Notes under the pieces: generated by a model | Databases searched by the model: none | Told to the model about the DNA's origin: nothing | Seen by the model: only the letters and a program-made list of their open reading frames with translations | Assembly (NCBI RefSeq): GCF_011578285.1 | Contig: NZ_CP049916.1 | Coordinates: 2,542,001 to 2,606,000 of the forward strand | DNA length: 64,000 nt | Direction: 5' to 3' | Origin: Acinetobacter lanii | Lineage (GTDB): Bacteria; Pseudomonadota; Gammaproteobacteria; Pseudomonadales; Moraxellaceae | Part shown: piece after piece, positions 9,733 to 18,514 of the stretch | Numbering within the stretch: the stretch's first letter is position 1 | Layout: each line of letters starts with the position of its first letter | Position numbers and translations under genes: made by a program

Positions 9733-10407
9733 TTATTGAGGGATTTGGCTATAACGCATATATTTTAAGATCAGACGTTTGCGGTACTGTAGTTTTCGAT
9801 CTTTGCGATGCTCTTGATAATACTTAGGATTGGGCAAGATCGCAGCCAAGAAAGCCGCTTGTTCACGTGACATATTTTTTGCACTGTGTCCAAAATAGTG
9901 TTGACTCGCCGCTTCCACCCCATAAATATTTTCACCAAATTCGACCGAGTTTAAATAGACTTCAAGAATACGCTGCTTTGACCACACCCGTTCCATCATC
10001 CACGTCGCAACCGCTTCTTGTCCTTTACGCACAAAAGAGCGTTTATTAAATAAGAATAAGTTTTTAGCCAATTGCTGAGAAATGGTCGAACCGCCCGCAA
10101 CCACTTTACCTTTGTCTTTATTGCGCTCTAAAGCATGTTGCATGCCTTCCCAATCAAAGCCTTTATGCTGTAAAAATTTACCATCTTCAGCCGCCACAAT
10201 CGCATGTTTAAAATAATTACTGATGTCATCATAATCACGCCATTGATGTTTGATCGGCTGTGAATCTGACCAATAATCCAAACGCATCATCATGGTGGTA
10301 TCGACCGGATGCGTACGCCACCACACCAAACTTGAAAAAATCCAAAGCTGAACCAAAAGCACCAAACTGACAACCACCAACAGTGTGCGAACAATAAAAG
10401 CTTTCAT
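9733..10407 (-). CDS. mtgA: Monofunctional peptidoglycan glycosyltransferase
   Basis: This is a GT51 enzyme that polymerises lipid II into glycan strands on the periplasmic face. The 224 residues contain one N-terminal membrane anchor (about 7-30) and a single transglycosylase domain. Catalytic Glu74 lies in [14 protein letters not shown]; the [15 protein letters not shown] motif and the second catalytic segment [14 protein letters not shown] are intact. There is no penicillin-binding transpeptidase domain, as expected for MtgA. Confidence 0.95.
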   Translation of the reverse strand: MKAFIVRTLLVVVSLVLLVQLWIFSSLVWWRTHPVDTTMMMRLDYWSDSQPIKHQWRDYDDISNYFKHAIVAAEDGKFLQHKGFDWEGMQHALERNKDKGKVVAGGSTISQQLAKNLFLFNKRSFVRKGQEAVATWMMERVWSKQRILEVYLNSVEFGENIYGVEAASQHYFGHSAKNMSREQAAFLAAILPNPKYYQEHRKDRKLQYRKRLILKYMRYSQIPQ

Positions 10408-10487
10408 GTCAGTTTTTTATCTCCGGAATATCATATTTTTCATGCTAAGCTTAGAATTAAGTGACTCAATTACAGTACAAAAAGAGC

Positions 10488-11303
10488 ATGTCTGATCATT
10501 TCACACCTTCAGCAAAAAATAAATTAGAAATTCACTTGTGGTGGATCACTGCCTGTCTGATTGCGATCAATGTCGGTTTATTTGCATGGCAGGTGATGCA
10601 AGGCATGGACATTAGCCAGCCCAGTACGCTAGATGCCATTGGTTGGGGCGCTGATTATGCACCACTGAGCTATTTGTCTGAACCGTTTCGGCTGTTTAGC
10701 AGTATGTTTTTCCATTTTGGCTTGGTGCATTTGATGCTGAATATGTGGGCACTATATTTGTTCGGGCATATCGCCGAACAGTTGTTTGGTCGCCTATATT
10801 TTATCGGCTTATATTTGCTTGCAGGTTTGATGGGGAGTCTATTGAGTGGCTATATCAGCATTCAAGATACTTATGAACTGATTCAACTCGGTCAACCTGA
10901 AGCGAGTCTCTATCCGAGCGTGGGTGCAGGCGCATCAGGCGCTGTGATGGGCTTGGGTGCGGCATTAACCGTGTTGTCGCTGTTTCCTGCTTTGCCGCAG
11001 CAACGTTTTATTTTAGATAAAAAAACCTTGTTGATGGTGATGGGTATTAACTTGGTTATGGGCTTTACCATCAGTGGGATTAATAATGCTGCGCATATTG
11101 GTGGCATGCTGATGGGAGCGATTTTAGTGGTGATTTGGTATGCATCACAAAAGACCAGCAAGGCGTCAATCGGTTTAATCATGGGGCTGATGATCGGCAC
11201 TGCGCTGTGTTATGGATTCTATCTTTACAATCTGCATTTGGTGGCAGAGATCGAACCGCTGTGGAAAGAATTGGCGCAGTGGGTTGGGGAAAATCAGCGC
11301 TAA
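10488..11303 (+). CDS. Rhomboid-family intramembrane serine protease
   Basis: This multi-pass inner-membrane protease cuts transmembrane segments of client proteins. The catalytic serine motif GASGAVMG and the catalytic histidine in NNAAHIGGMLMGA are both present, with the HLMLNMWALYLFG loop helix typical of rhomboids (FHFGLVHLMLN). Six or seven membrane spans are visible. From ATG 10488 it is 271 residues; a GTG at 10461 in frame adds nine residues and neither start has a well-spaced ribosome-binding site. It differs clearly from the smaller rhomboid at 22903, so the window encodes two. Client unknown. Confidence 0.9.
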   Translation: MSDHFTPSAKNKLEIHLWWITACLIAINVGLFAWQVMQGMDISQPSTLDAIGWGADYAPLSYLSEPFRLFSSMFFHFGLVHLMLNMWALYLFGHIAEQLFGRLYFIGLYLLAGLMGSLLSGYISIQDTYELIQLGQPEASLYPSVGAGASGAVMGLGAALTVLSLFPALPQQRFILDKKTLLMVMGINLVMGFTISGINNAAHIGGMLMGAILVVIWYASQKTSKASIGLIMGLMIGTALCYGFYLYNLHLVAEIEPLWKELAQWVGENQR

Positions 11304-11574
11304 ACGCAATTGCCCATTGATCCACTTAGCCCCATCGGCTTTGTTGATGCCTGACATTCAAGGGCTTAGATGATTAAGCAAATCCATAGCTAAACTGCAA
11401 AGTGGACCGGCTTAGATCTAGCATTTATGCGTATTTAGGATCAGCGCTTAAAGGATTTGACTTTAAATAAGCGCGACTCCTCCCCTGCCTCAATCGAAAA
11501 ATCTTTTGCTTATGCGTAGATCTAGGTTTCGATTTCCCCATCATTAAAGCCTGCCATACCACTGACTGAAAAGG

Positions 11575-14070
11575 TTATTGGTTTAATTCTCTCAAGCTTT
11601 GCAGTGGCGCAATATCTGACAGATAACTCAGTCTATAGCGTCCAATTAAGGCACAAAGCACTAACATCAGCAGCGGAAGAATCAACCAAATTTCAAAGTG
11701 CAATTGGGGTTCTAAATTCATTTTTTGACTGACAATGGCACTCATCACCTCAGCAAATAGACACGATACAATGCCTGCAATCAACCCAATCAAGCCAATT
11801 TCCAAACTCATCATATTTTTTAAGCGTGCTTTAGAACTGCCAAAAGAACGCAATAAAGCCACTTCTTTTTTGCGTTCATCCATCAAGAGATTGATACACG
11901 CCATTAACACCAAAAAGCCAGACAAGCTGACTAACAGCGCCAATACGGTAATGATTTGCACCAAGACATTGACCAGATTTTTCACCTCTTGCAACATCAG
12001 TGAAACATCAATAAACACGGTATTGGAAAACTGTTGAATCAAGGCCACCAACTGCGATTTTTGCTCAGGTGGCACATAGAAACTGCCCAAATAACTGCCG
12101 GCATTTTCATCCATGCTTTGGGGTGCAAAAATAAAGAAAAAGTTTGGACTAAAGCTCTCCCATTCGACCTGTCTTAAGTTGACCACTTTGGCCTGTAGTT
12201 CACCCTCAGGTAAGCTAAAGGTCAATTGATCACCCAATTGTATGCCCAAGCCTTTAGCCAATTTGGCTTCAACCGAAACTTCACCTGCTTGCGTCAAATT
12301 CGCACGCCCAGAAACAATCAGATTGTCTTTAGGGTATTGATTGGCTTGGGTCAGGTTCAACTCACGTTTTAAGGCATTGTTCGTTTTGACCAAAGCCGGA
12401 TCAAAGGGCGTGCCATTGTGTGCAATCAACCGCCCTTTCACATTGGGATACAGCGGTGTGCTGTTCCAACCTTTGGCTTGAAGTTGTTGCTTAAACTGAT
12501 CCACTTCAAACGGCGGTAGACCATACACAAATTGATTGGGTGTACCGGCAGGCAGTTGTTGTTGCCAGCGTTCTAATAAATCCGAACGTAACACGACCAA
12601 CACTGTCATTAAACTGAGTCCCAACGCCAAAGCGGTAATTTGCAGTGCCGTCTGTGACGGTGTTCGAACATAACTCGACCAGCGATTTTTTAAAGCTTTT
12701 ATGCTTTTGAGCAAGATCCAAACCATCACAAAAAGGACTGCGCTGAGCAAGAGCATTGCCCCCATCACCAGTGCACTCAGCATGATATTTGAAGTCAACA
12801 CCAAGCTAAACACCACCAAACTGAGTGTGCCTGTCACAAACATTACCCACAGTGATCGCACTGATTTTTCTTGCTGACGAATCACTCTGATCGGCGGAGT
12901 ATTGAGGAGTTGCGAAAGACTCGGTAATACAAAGCCCAACAGCACTATGGCACTGGTGAAAATCGCAACTGGCAAAGGTCCCCACAGCATTTCCCATAGG
13001 CTAAACTGCAACTCTAAATGGGGAATCAATTGCAACATCAATTGTAACAACCCATAGCCCAATGCCAATCCAACCCCACTGCCTAGCAGCATAGCAATGC
13101 CGATAATGATCAATAAAAGCAGTAAATAGGCTTTTAAAATCTGAGCTTTACCCGCCCCCATACAGCGCATAAGCGCAATGTGATCTTGGTTCTGCTGTAC
13201 ATAACGTTGACTACTCAAAGCAATGGCAATACCACACAGTAAAATGGTCAGAATATTGGCCAGTTGTAAGAAGGTATCAAGGTTTTGAATCGGTTTCATT
13301 AAGCGGGTATTGCCATCATCCGCTTTACGCAGTTTTAAACTGCTGGAACTTGCGGCATCATCGTCCGTTGTTTCACGCTGCAAATGCTGATGTTGACCCT
13401 CTCCTTGTGGCGTATGCGCTTTAAACTGTTGCTCAAATTTTTTCAGTTGATTTGGCTCACCGGCCAGCAATAAGCGATAGTCAATACGGCTACCGGTTTG
13501 AATCGCATGGGTACGTTCAATGTCCTGCTGTGAAATAATCACGGTAGGAGAAAATGCTGAAAATCCGAGTTCCTGATTGTTATCCTTTTCAATCACAGCG
13601 CTGACTTTAAAGCCTGCATCAGCAATATTTAAGGTATCTCCGATTTTGACTTGAAGCAGATCCATAGAACGTTGACTCAGCCACACTTGACCTGAACTAA
13701 TTGACGCTTGGGTAGGCTGTACCTTCAACTCACCCCGCAGTGGAAAATCTGCATCGATGGCTTTGACATTGACCATGACAAAATTATCTTGGGTATGTGC
13801 CATAGAGCTAAACACAGTCACTTCAGATTGTTTTAGCTGCTCTGTTTTGGCTAAGTCTTTCCATTGCGCTGAAATTGGCACATTGTCGGTCAATACCAGA
13901 TCTGCTGCTTGCATTTTGGCGGCTTGTAAAAATACTGCTTGCTGTATTTGCGCATTGCTAAACTTTAAAGCCGTGGTGGCGCTGATCGCTAAACTTAATG
14001 CGATGATCAGCAGATACACCCCTGAACTGGCAAAACTTTGTCGCAATAAAGGTTGAACTAAGCCCATCAT
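11575..14070 (-). CDS. ABC exporter permease, FtsX/MacB fold (YbbP-like)
   Basis: This 831-residue membrane protein has the YbbP layout: an N-terminal membrane span with a large periplasmic MacB-type domain (about 30-250), three spans with the LMRCMGAGKAQILKAYLLLL FtsX signature (about 300), further spans, a second periplasmic domain (about 510-700) and a final FtsX repeat (VALLRSFGSSKARLKNMMSLE). Its start overlaps the stop of the ATPase gene by 4 bases (ATGA), so the two are translationally coupled. The pair lies divergent from tesA as ybbAP does in E. coli. Likely substrate is a hydrophobic or envelope compound; not known. Confidence 0.9.
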   Translation of the reverse strand: MMGLVQPLLRQSFASSGVYLLIIALSLAISATTALKFSNAQIQQAVFLQAAKMQAADLVLTDNVPISAQWKDLAKTEQLKQSEVTVFSSMAHTQDNFVMVNVKAIDADFPLRGELKVQPTQASISSGQVWLSQRSMDLLQVKIGDTLNIADAGFKVSAVIEKDNNQELGFSAFSPTVIISQQDIERTHAIQTGSRIDYRLLLAGEPNQLKKFEQQFKAHTPQGEGQHQHLQRETTDDDAASSSSLKLRKADDGNTRLMKPIQNLDTFLQLANILTILLCGIAIALSSQRYVQQNQDHIALMRCMGAGKAQILKAYLLLLLIIIGIAMLLGSGVGLALGYGLLQLMLQLIPHLELQFSLWEMLWGPLPVAIFTSAIVLLGFVLPSLSQLLNTPPIRVIRQQEKSVRSLWVMFVTGTLSLVVFSLVLTSNIMLSALVMGAMLLLSAVLFVMVWILLKSIKALKNRWSSYVRTPSQTALQITALALGLSLMTVLVVLRSDLLERWQQQLPAGTPNQFVYGLPPFEVDQFKQQLQAKGWNSTPLYPNVKGRLIAHNGTPFDPALVKTNNALKRELNLTQANQYPKDNLIVSGRANLTQAGEVSVEAKLAKGLGIQLGDQLTFSLPEGELQAKVVNLRQVEWESFSPNFFFIFAPQSMDENAGSYLGSFYVPPEQKSQLVALIQQFSNTVFIDVSLMLQEVKNLVNVLVQIITVLALLVSLSGFLVLMACINLLMDERKKEVALLRSFGSSKARLKNMMSLEIGLIGLIAGIVSCLFAEVMSAIVSQKMNLEPQLHFEIWLILPLLMLVLCALIGRYRLSYLSDIAPLQSLRELNQ

Positions 14071-14813
14071 ACATTTTGCTCATGTTTGAGGTTTAGGGCT
14101 GCATGTTCAATCAGTTGCCCCTCTTTTAATTCAAAATGTCGCTGACATTGCTTTGCCAAAGCTGGATCGTGGGTCACCAGAACCAAGGTGGTGCCCAATT
14201 CACGATTCAATGCAAACAGCAATTGCTCAATTTCAGTCGCGGTATCACCATCTAAATTGCCTGTCGGCTCATCGGCAAATATAATTTTGGGGTCACTGAC
14301 CAACGCGCGTGCAATGGCCACCCGTTGTTGCTCGCCCCCCGACAGCACTTTTGGGGTTTGATGAATTTGACGCTCTAACCCGACTTTTTTAAGCAATGCT
14401 TTGGCTTTTTCTTCCGCCTTGGCATAGTTAAATTTTGGATCTAAACGTAAGGGCAACATCACATTTTCAAGTGCGCTGAGTGCGGGTAAAAGCTGAAAGG
14501 ATTGAAAGACAAAACCAATATATTTCAGACGAATCAATGCCCGTTGCTCTTCATTCAGCTCATGCACTGCTTCGCCATGTACAAAGAGTTTGCCTGATGA
14601 AGCCTGATCTAAAGTCGCCAAAATACCCAATAAAGTGGATTTGCCTGATCCTGAACGTCCGGTTATTGCCACCTGCTCACCGGCAAAAATCTCCAGATCT
14701 AAATCTTCAAATATGCTGAGACTTTTTTGCTTTAATGCAATCCGCTGTGACAGTTGCTGTGCAGAAATGATCGCTTGTGGCATGATGGATGAACGAGAAT
14801 CAGACTGAACCAT
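14067..14813 (-). CDS. ABC transporter ATPase (YbbA-like)
   Basis: This 248-residue ATPase belongs to the MacB/LolD class and powers the permease encoded downstream. Walker A is GRSGSGKST, the signature is LSGGEQQRVAIARAL, Walker B is IIFADEP and the switch His is in LVLVTHDP. An AGAGG ribosome-binding site lies 7 bases before ATG 14813, which is why I keep that start over M11. The start is only 11 bases from the divergent tesA start, so each promoter must lie inside the opposite gene. Confidence 0.93.
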   Translation of the reverse strand: MVQSDSRSSIMPQAIISAQQLSQRIALKQKSLSIFEDLDLEIFAGEQVAITGRSGSGKSTLLGILATLDQASSGKLFVHGEAVHELNEEQRALIRLKYIGFVFQSFQLLPALSALENVMLPLRLDPKFNYAKAEEKAKALLKKVGLERQIHQTPKVLSGGEQQRVAIARALVSDPKIIFADEPTGNLDGDTATEIEQLLFALNRELGTTLVLVTHDPALAKQCQRHFELKEGQLIEHAALNLKHEQNV

Positions 14814-14824
14814 AGAACGCCTCT

Positions 14825-15469
14825 ATGAAAACCATAAAAAGATTAAGTTTTAGAAAAATAAAGATTATTTTTTGTGCTTTTATATGTAGCATGATGTGGC
14901 TATGGCCTGCCACTGGTTTTGCAAAAACTATCCTGATTTTGGGCGATAGTCTAAGTGCTGGATATGGCATTAACCCTGAACAAGGTTGGGTCGCCTTACT
15001 GCAACGCAAACTCAATCAAGATTTTCCAAAGCAGCATAGCGTGATTAATGCCAGTGTTAGCGGTGAAACCAGCAGTGGTGCTTTGGCGCGTTTACCGAAA
15101 CTGTTACAGACCCACCGACCGAATATCGTGGTGATTGAATTGGGCGGCAATGATGCCCTCCGTGGACAACCGCCAAAAATGATCCACAACAATCTCAATC
15201 AATTGATTCAGTTGAGCAAACAATCAGAAGCGACGGTGATTTTATTGGGGACGAAAATTCCACCCAATTATGGCACGGCCTATAGCAGCGCTTTTGAAAA
15301 CAATTATAAAGTGCTCAGCCAACAGCATAAAATTAAGCTGTTGCCGTTCTTTATGCAGGGCATTGCAGGCAATAAAAATCTGATGCAAAAAGATTTGATT
15401 CATCCAAATGCCACGGCGCAAAAGCAATTACTCAACAATGCTTACCCCTATATAAAAGGCGCTCTATGA
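14825..15469 (+). CDS. tesA: Periplasmic SGNH esterase / acyl-CoA thioesterase I
   Basis: This 214-residue lysophospholipase/thioesterase has an N-terminal signal sequence (basic MKTIKRLSFRKIK, hydrophobic stretch, cleavage near GFAK). The four SGNH blocks are seen: GDSLSAGYG with nucleophile Ser42, the Gly in SGETSSG, GGNDALRG, and DLIHPN with the catalytic Asp/His. TesA hydrolyses fatty acyl thioesters and lysophospholipids in the periplasm. It is divergent from the ybbAP-like exporter, an arrangement conserved with E. coli. Its TGA stop lies in the loop of its own terminator. Confidence 0.94.
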   Translation: MKTIKRLSFRKIKIIFCAFICSMMWLWPATGFAKTILILGDSLSAGYGINPEQGWVALLQRKLNQDFPKQHSVINASVSGETSSGALARLPKLLQTHRPNIVVIELGGNDALRGQPPKMIHNNLNQLIQLSKQSEATVILLGTKIPPNYGTAYSSAFENNYKVLSQQHKIKLLPFFMQGIAGNKNLMQKDLIHPNATAQKQLLNNAYPYIKGAL

Positions 15470-15480
15470 GCGCCTTTTTT
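15454..15480 (+). terminator. Terminator of tesA, overlapping the stop codon
   Basis: Arms AAAAGGCGCT and AGCGCCTTTT plus T-run. The tesA TGA at 15467-15469 spans the loop/descending arm border, so the last codons of tesA form the ascending arm. Confidence 0.85.
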
Positions 15481-15510
15481 GAGATATTCGATCAACAATA
15501 ACCAAACCGA

Positions 15511-16125
15511 TTAGAAATCGAGGAATGTCACTTCACCGGTTTCAAGTGAATATTCAGCACCGACAATTTTAAGTTGACCTTTGGCAATTAAACTTTCTAA
15601 TACCGCAGAACCGTGACGCAGTTGGTTTACTGAAGCAAACACATTGGAACGCACTGCATGACCACAGAGTTTTTTCAAATCATGCTTTAACTCTGTTTGC
15701 ATTAAAATTTCAACCGATGGACGGACTCGATTCACAATCGACATCAAATTCACCGATGGGGGTTGATCTGGATTGGCCAACGCTTCGATGGTCGATTCAA
15801 TCGCGCCACAGTGGGTATGACCAAGTACAATCACTAAAGGACAATGAAAGCTTTCTGCTGCAAATTCAACACTTCCGACTTGTGAGGGTGCCACAATATT
15901 CCCCGCCACACGGATGACGAACAGATCGCCTAAGCCTTGGTCAAACACCATTTCCGCAGGGACACGTGAGTCTGAGCAACCCAACACAATCGCAAAAGGC
16001 TCTTGGGTCTGTGCCATCTCAGCACGTTCTTGGTGAGTCAATTGTCGCTGGTGATTGGTTTGACCCTGTACAAAACGTAAATTTCCTGTTTTTAAACGTT
16101 CTAAAGCTTCTTCTGCAGTAAGCAT
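15511..16125 (-). CDS. Beta-class carbonic anhydrase
   Basis: This zinc enzyme interconverts CO2 and bicarbonate. The zinc ligands C50, H103 and C106 lie in GCSDSR and GHTHCG, and Asp52 of the Asp/Arg dyad is present. From ATG 16125 the protein has 204 residues, normal for the bacterial family, and AAGGA lies 7 bases upstream. An in-frame extension to 16185 is rejected since it lacks a site and family match. It has no signal peptide, so it acts in the cytoplasm. It stands alone, convergent with tesA. Confidence 0.94.
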   Translation of the reverse strand: MLTAEEALERLKTGNLRFVQGQTNHQRQLTHQERAEMAQTQEPFAIVLGCSDSRVPAEMVFDQGLGDLFVIRVAGNIVAPSQVGSVEFAAESFHCPLVIVLGHTHCGAIESTIEALANPDQPPSVNLMSIVNRVRPSVEILMQTELKHDLKKLCGHAVRSNVFASVNQLRHGSAVLESLIAKGQLKIVGAEYSLETGEVTFLDF

Positions 16126-16443
16126 GTTCAATTCCTTGGGCCGATTAACTGAAATGATTCTAATACCGAGAATTTTTAAAGTCACTGACTAAACTGATCG
16201 CGCAACACATATTTTATGAATTGATCCGTAATAGATTGATCTCAACTGTACAGGCTGTCTTGTTTAATTCATCAACGGTTTGGCTTTTATTTTCAGCGCC
16301 ATCTACATAGAGATGTGTTTAATCGGTTTCATGCGATTGGCAGAAACTTCAAAAACTACCCAATCTCAGCAAATGTTATACAGATAAAATTCAACAATAC
16401 TGCATGCTATTCAAACAAAAACAATTGAATTGGAACAACTTGC
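16126..16443. other. Gene-free stretch between carbonic anhydrase and lipase genes
   Basis: This divergent promoter region is AT-rich. I see no ORF, repeat or hairpin of note. Confidence 0.5.
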
Positions 16444-17460
16444 ATGCCGTTGATCAAATCGCTGCGTTCTTTTACTTCCCTGCCATGGGCTTTGATATTA
16501 ACAAGCCTGAGTTGCTTGCATTTTAGTCATGCTGCAACACCTACTGAATATGTGAATTACCAAAAAGTTCAGCTCGAAGAACGCGCTTGGGCTGGTTTAC
16601 ACACCAACTCTGTGCGTATTGGCGACATCGTTTGGAGCTATAGCGAAGGCGGAGCTAAAAATAAACCGACCATTGTGTTGATTCATGGCATTGGGGGAAA
16701 TAAAGACACGTGGAATGATGTCGCTCGTGAACTGACTCAACATTACCATGTGATTATTCCAGATTTACCGGGCAGTGGTTCTACCCAAGTTTCAAAAAAT
16801 TTCGATCTCAGTTTAAATCACTTAAATGAACAACTGCGCCGTTTTATCGAAACTTTAAATATTCAGAACAACTTAAATATTGCAGGACATTCAGTGGGCG
16901 GTTCTGTAGCGCTGATGTATGCGTCTAAATACAACTTTGACACCCAAAGTGTGTTTTTGATTAGCAGCGGTGGATTATTTAAAAACAATCAAACCTCGTA
17001 TTTGAACAATCCGATTTACCTTAAACAGCTCTTGGTGACCAAACCTGGCGATCTCGATTTTGTCTTAAAAAAAGTCATGTATCGTCCCCCTTTCGTTCCC
17101 TCCATTATCAAAAAACAACAGGAACAGCTATTGATTGAGAAATCTTTAGAAACTTCACAACTGATTACCCAACTGACTGAGCTGAACAAAGAATTTAATA
17201 TAAATAGCTATGCTGCAATGCTCAAAAATATTGAAGCACCGACCCTGATTTTATGGGGTAAGCAGGATCAAATTGTCAATGTCGAAGTGGCACAAGAACT
17301 AAAATCCAATATCAAACGGGCGCAAGACCCCATTATTTTAAACAATGTCGGGCATGTACCGATTTTAGAAGCGCCAGAAAAAGTAGCCCAAAGCTATTTA
17401 GCGTTCTTAAATACAGTACAATTACAGCAAAATATGACGTCCAAACCCAATGGACTTTAG
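16444..17460 (+). CDS. Secreted lipase/esterase of the Lip1 type (alpha/beta-hydrolase)
   Basis: This 338-residue hydrolase has an N-terminal signal sequence (MPLIKSLRSF..., hydrophobic to SHAAT), so it is exported or membrane-tethered. The oxyanion motif is IVLIHGIGGNKDTW, the nucleophile elbow GHSVGGSVALM (Ser near 155), the acid lies in LWGKQDQIV and the His in NNVGHVPILEAP. The overall layout matches cold-type lipase 1 of Moraxella/Psychrobacter (triacylglycerol lipase family). It is followed after 12 bases by an unknown gene on the same strand, probably co-transcribed. The exact lipid substrate is inferred from family only. Confidence 0.85.
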   Translation: MPLIKSLRSFTSLPWALILTSLSCLHFSHAATPTEYVNYQKVQLEERAWAGLHTNSVRIGDIVWSYSEGGAKNKPTIVLIHGIGGNKDTWNDVARELTQHYHVIIPDLPGSGSTQVSKNFDLSLNHLNEQLRRFIETLNIQNNLNIAGHSVGGSVALMYASKYNFDTQSVFLISSGGLFKNNQTSYLNNPIYLKQLLVTKPGDLDFVLKKVMYRPPFVPSIIKKQQEQLLIEKSLETSQLITQLTELNKEFNINSYAAMLKNIEAPTLILWGKQDQIVNVEVAQELKSNIKRAQDPIILNNVGHVPILEAPEKVAQSYLAFLNTVQLQQNMTSKPNGL

Positions 17461-17472
17461 AGATGATTTTTC

Positions 17473-18483
17473 ATGAGCCAACATCCCCTTATTGAGCAAC
17501 TGATTGAAGCGCAACTGGCATTTTTAGACCAAGAATTTGCTCAGCCTGACACTGTGCAGAACGAATTTTTAAGTTTCTATCATTGGTTTCGCAAGCAACC
17601 GCTCGAAAAGCTTTGGAGCTTTCCCCAAGTCAATGATTTGCTTCAAAAACAAATTTTAGCCACGCCTGCGAGCGAATTTTTGCTTGAGCAAATCGCCGAT
17701 CATATTCGTTTGGCTTTGGCGCATTCGGTGAATGACACAACCAAAATTGAAGATATCATTCCGGTGGCGACCATTGATAAGATTGCGCAATATGTGGCAA
17801 GTAAAAGTGGGCATCGTCAGGCACTGATCCATCGTATTGTGAATAATCCTGCGTTCTCAACCACGCTAACGCAATTGATTCATCACTCGATTCAAGACTA
17901 TATCGATAACTCAGTGATGAATAAACGAGTTCCCGGCGTGGGACGTTTTATGAAAATGGGTAAATCGGTGCTGGAAAGCGTCACCGACTCCAATTTAGAT
18001 GACACCGTTAAGCATTACCTACAAAAAAATATTATTAAAATTAGTCAACTCAGTGAACAAGTCATTAATCATCAGTTTGATGACAACAAGCTTTATCATT
18101 TTCAAGCCAACCTGTGGCACAAAATTAAGCAAGTGCCTCTTTCAAGTTTGCGCAAATATATTGAAGTGTCTGACCTGCCAAAAACCGTGGGTATGGGACA
18201 TGAGATTTGGGATCATATTCGTCAAACCGACTATCTCAAACAACAACTCCATGATGGGGTGTATGCTTGGTATATTCGCAACGCTGAACGTCATTTTGAT
18301 TCCATTTTAAACGACATCAATATTGATGAACGTTTGATTCAAAATGAATTACAGAATTTATTACTGCCTGTGATTCAACAGATGATTTCATCTGAGCATT
18401 TGAGACAACGTGCTCGAGTTTATTTAGAGAAATTTTATTACTCAGAGAAGACGTTGAGTATTTTGAACTTAAACCAAGCTTAA
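17473..18483 (+). CDS. Conserved protein of unknown function, partner of the lipase gene
   Basis: This 336-residue protein has no signal peptide and no clear membrane spans. It is mostly helical, rich in Gln, His and Leu, with repeated helix-turn segments. A central patch (MNKRVPGVGRFMKMGKSVLE, about 156-175) is the most glycine/basic stretch and may be a conserved core. I do not recognise a domain. It lies 12 bases after the lipase gene and shares its terminator, so an operon is likely; a role in lipase handling or lipid metabolism is only a guess by neighbourhood. Confidence 0.75.
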   Translation: MSQHPLIEQLIEAQLAFLDQEFAQPDTVQNEFLSFYHWFRKQPLEKLWSFPQVNDLLQKQILATPASEFLLEQIADHIRLALAHSVNDTTKIEDIIPVATIDKIAQYVASKSGHRQALIHRIVNNPAFSTTLTQLIHHSIQDYIDNSVMNKRVPGVGRFMKMGKSVLESVTDSNLDDTVKHYLQKNIIKISQLSEQVINHQFDDNKLYHFQANLWHKIKQVPLSSLRKYIEVSDLPKTVGMGHEIWDHIRQTDYLKQQLHDGVYAWYIRNAERHFDSILNDINIDERLIQNELQNLLLPVIQQMISSEHLRQRARVYLEKFYYSEKTLSILNLNQA

Positions 18484-18488
18484 AAATG

Positions 18489-18514
18489 AAAAAGCCGCTT
18501 GATGCGGCTTTTTT
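18489..18514. terminator. Bidirectional terminator between convergent genes
   Basis: Arms AAAAAGCCGC and GCGGCTTTTT around TTGAT. It ends the lipase operon on the plus strand and the methyltransferase gene on the minus strand. Confidence 0.88.
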
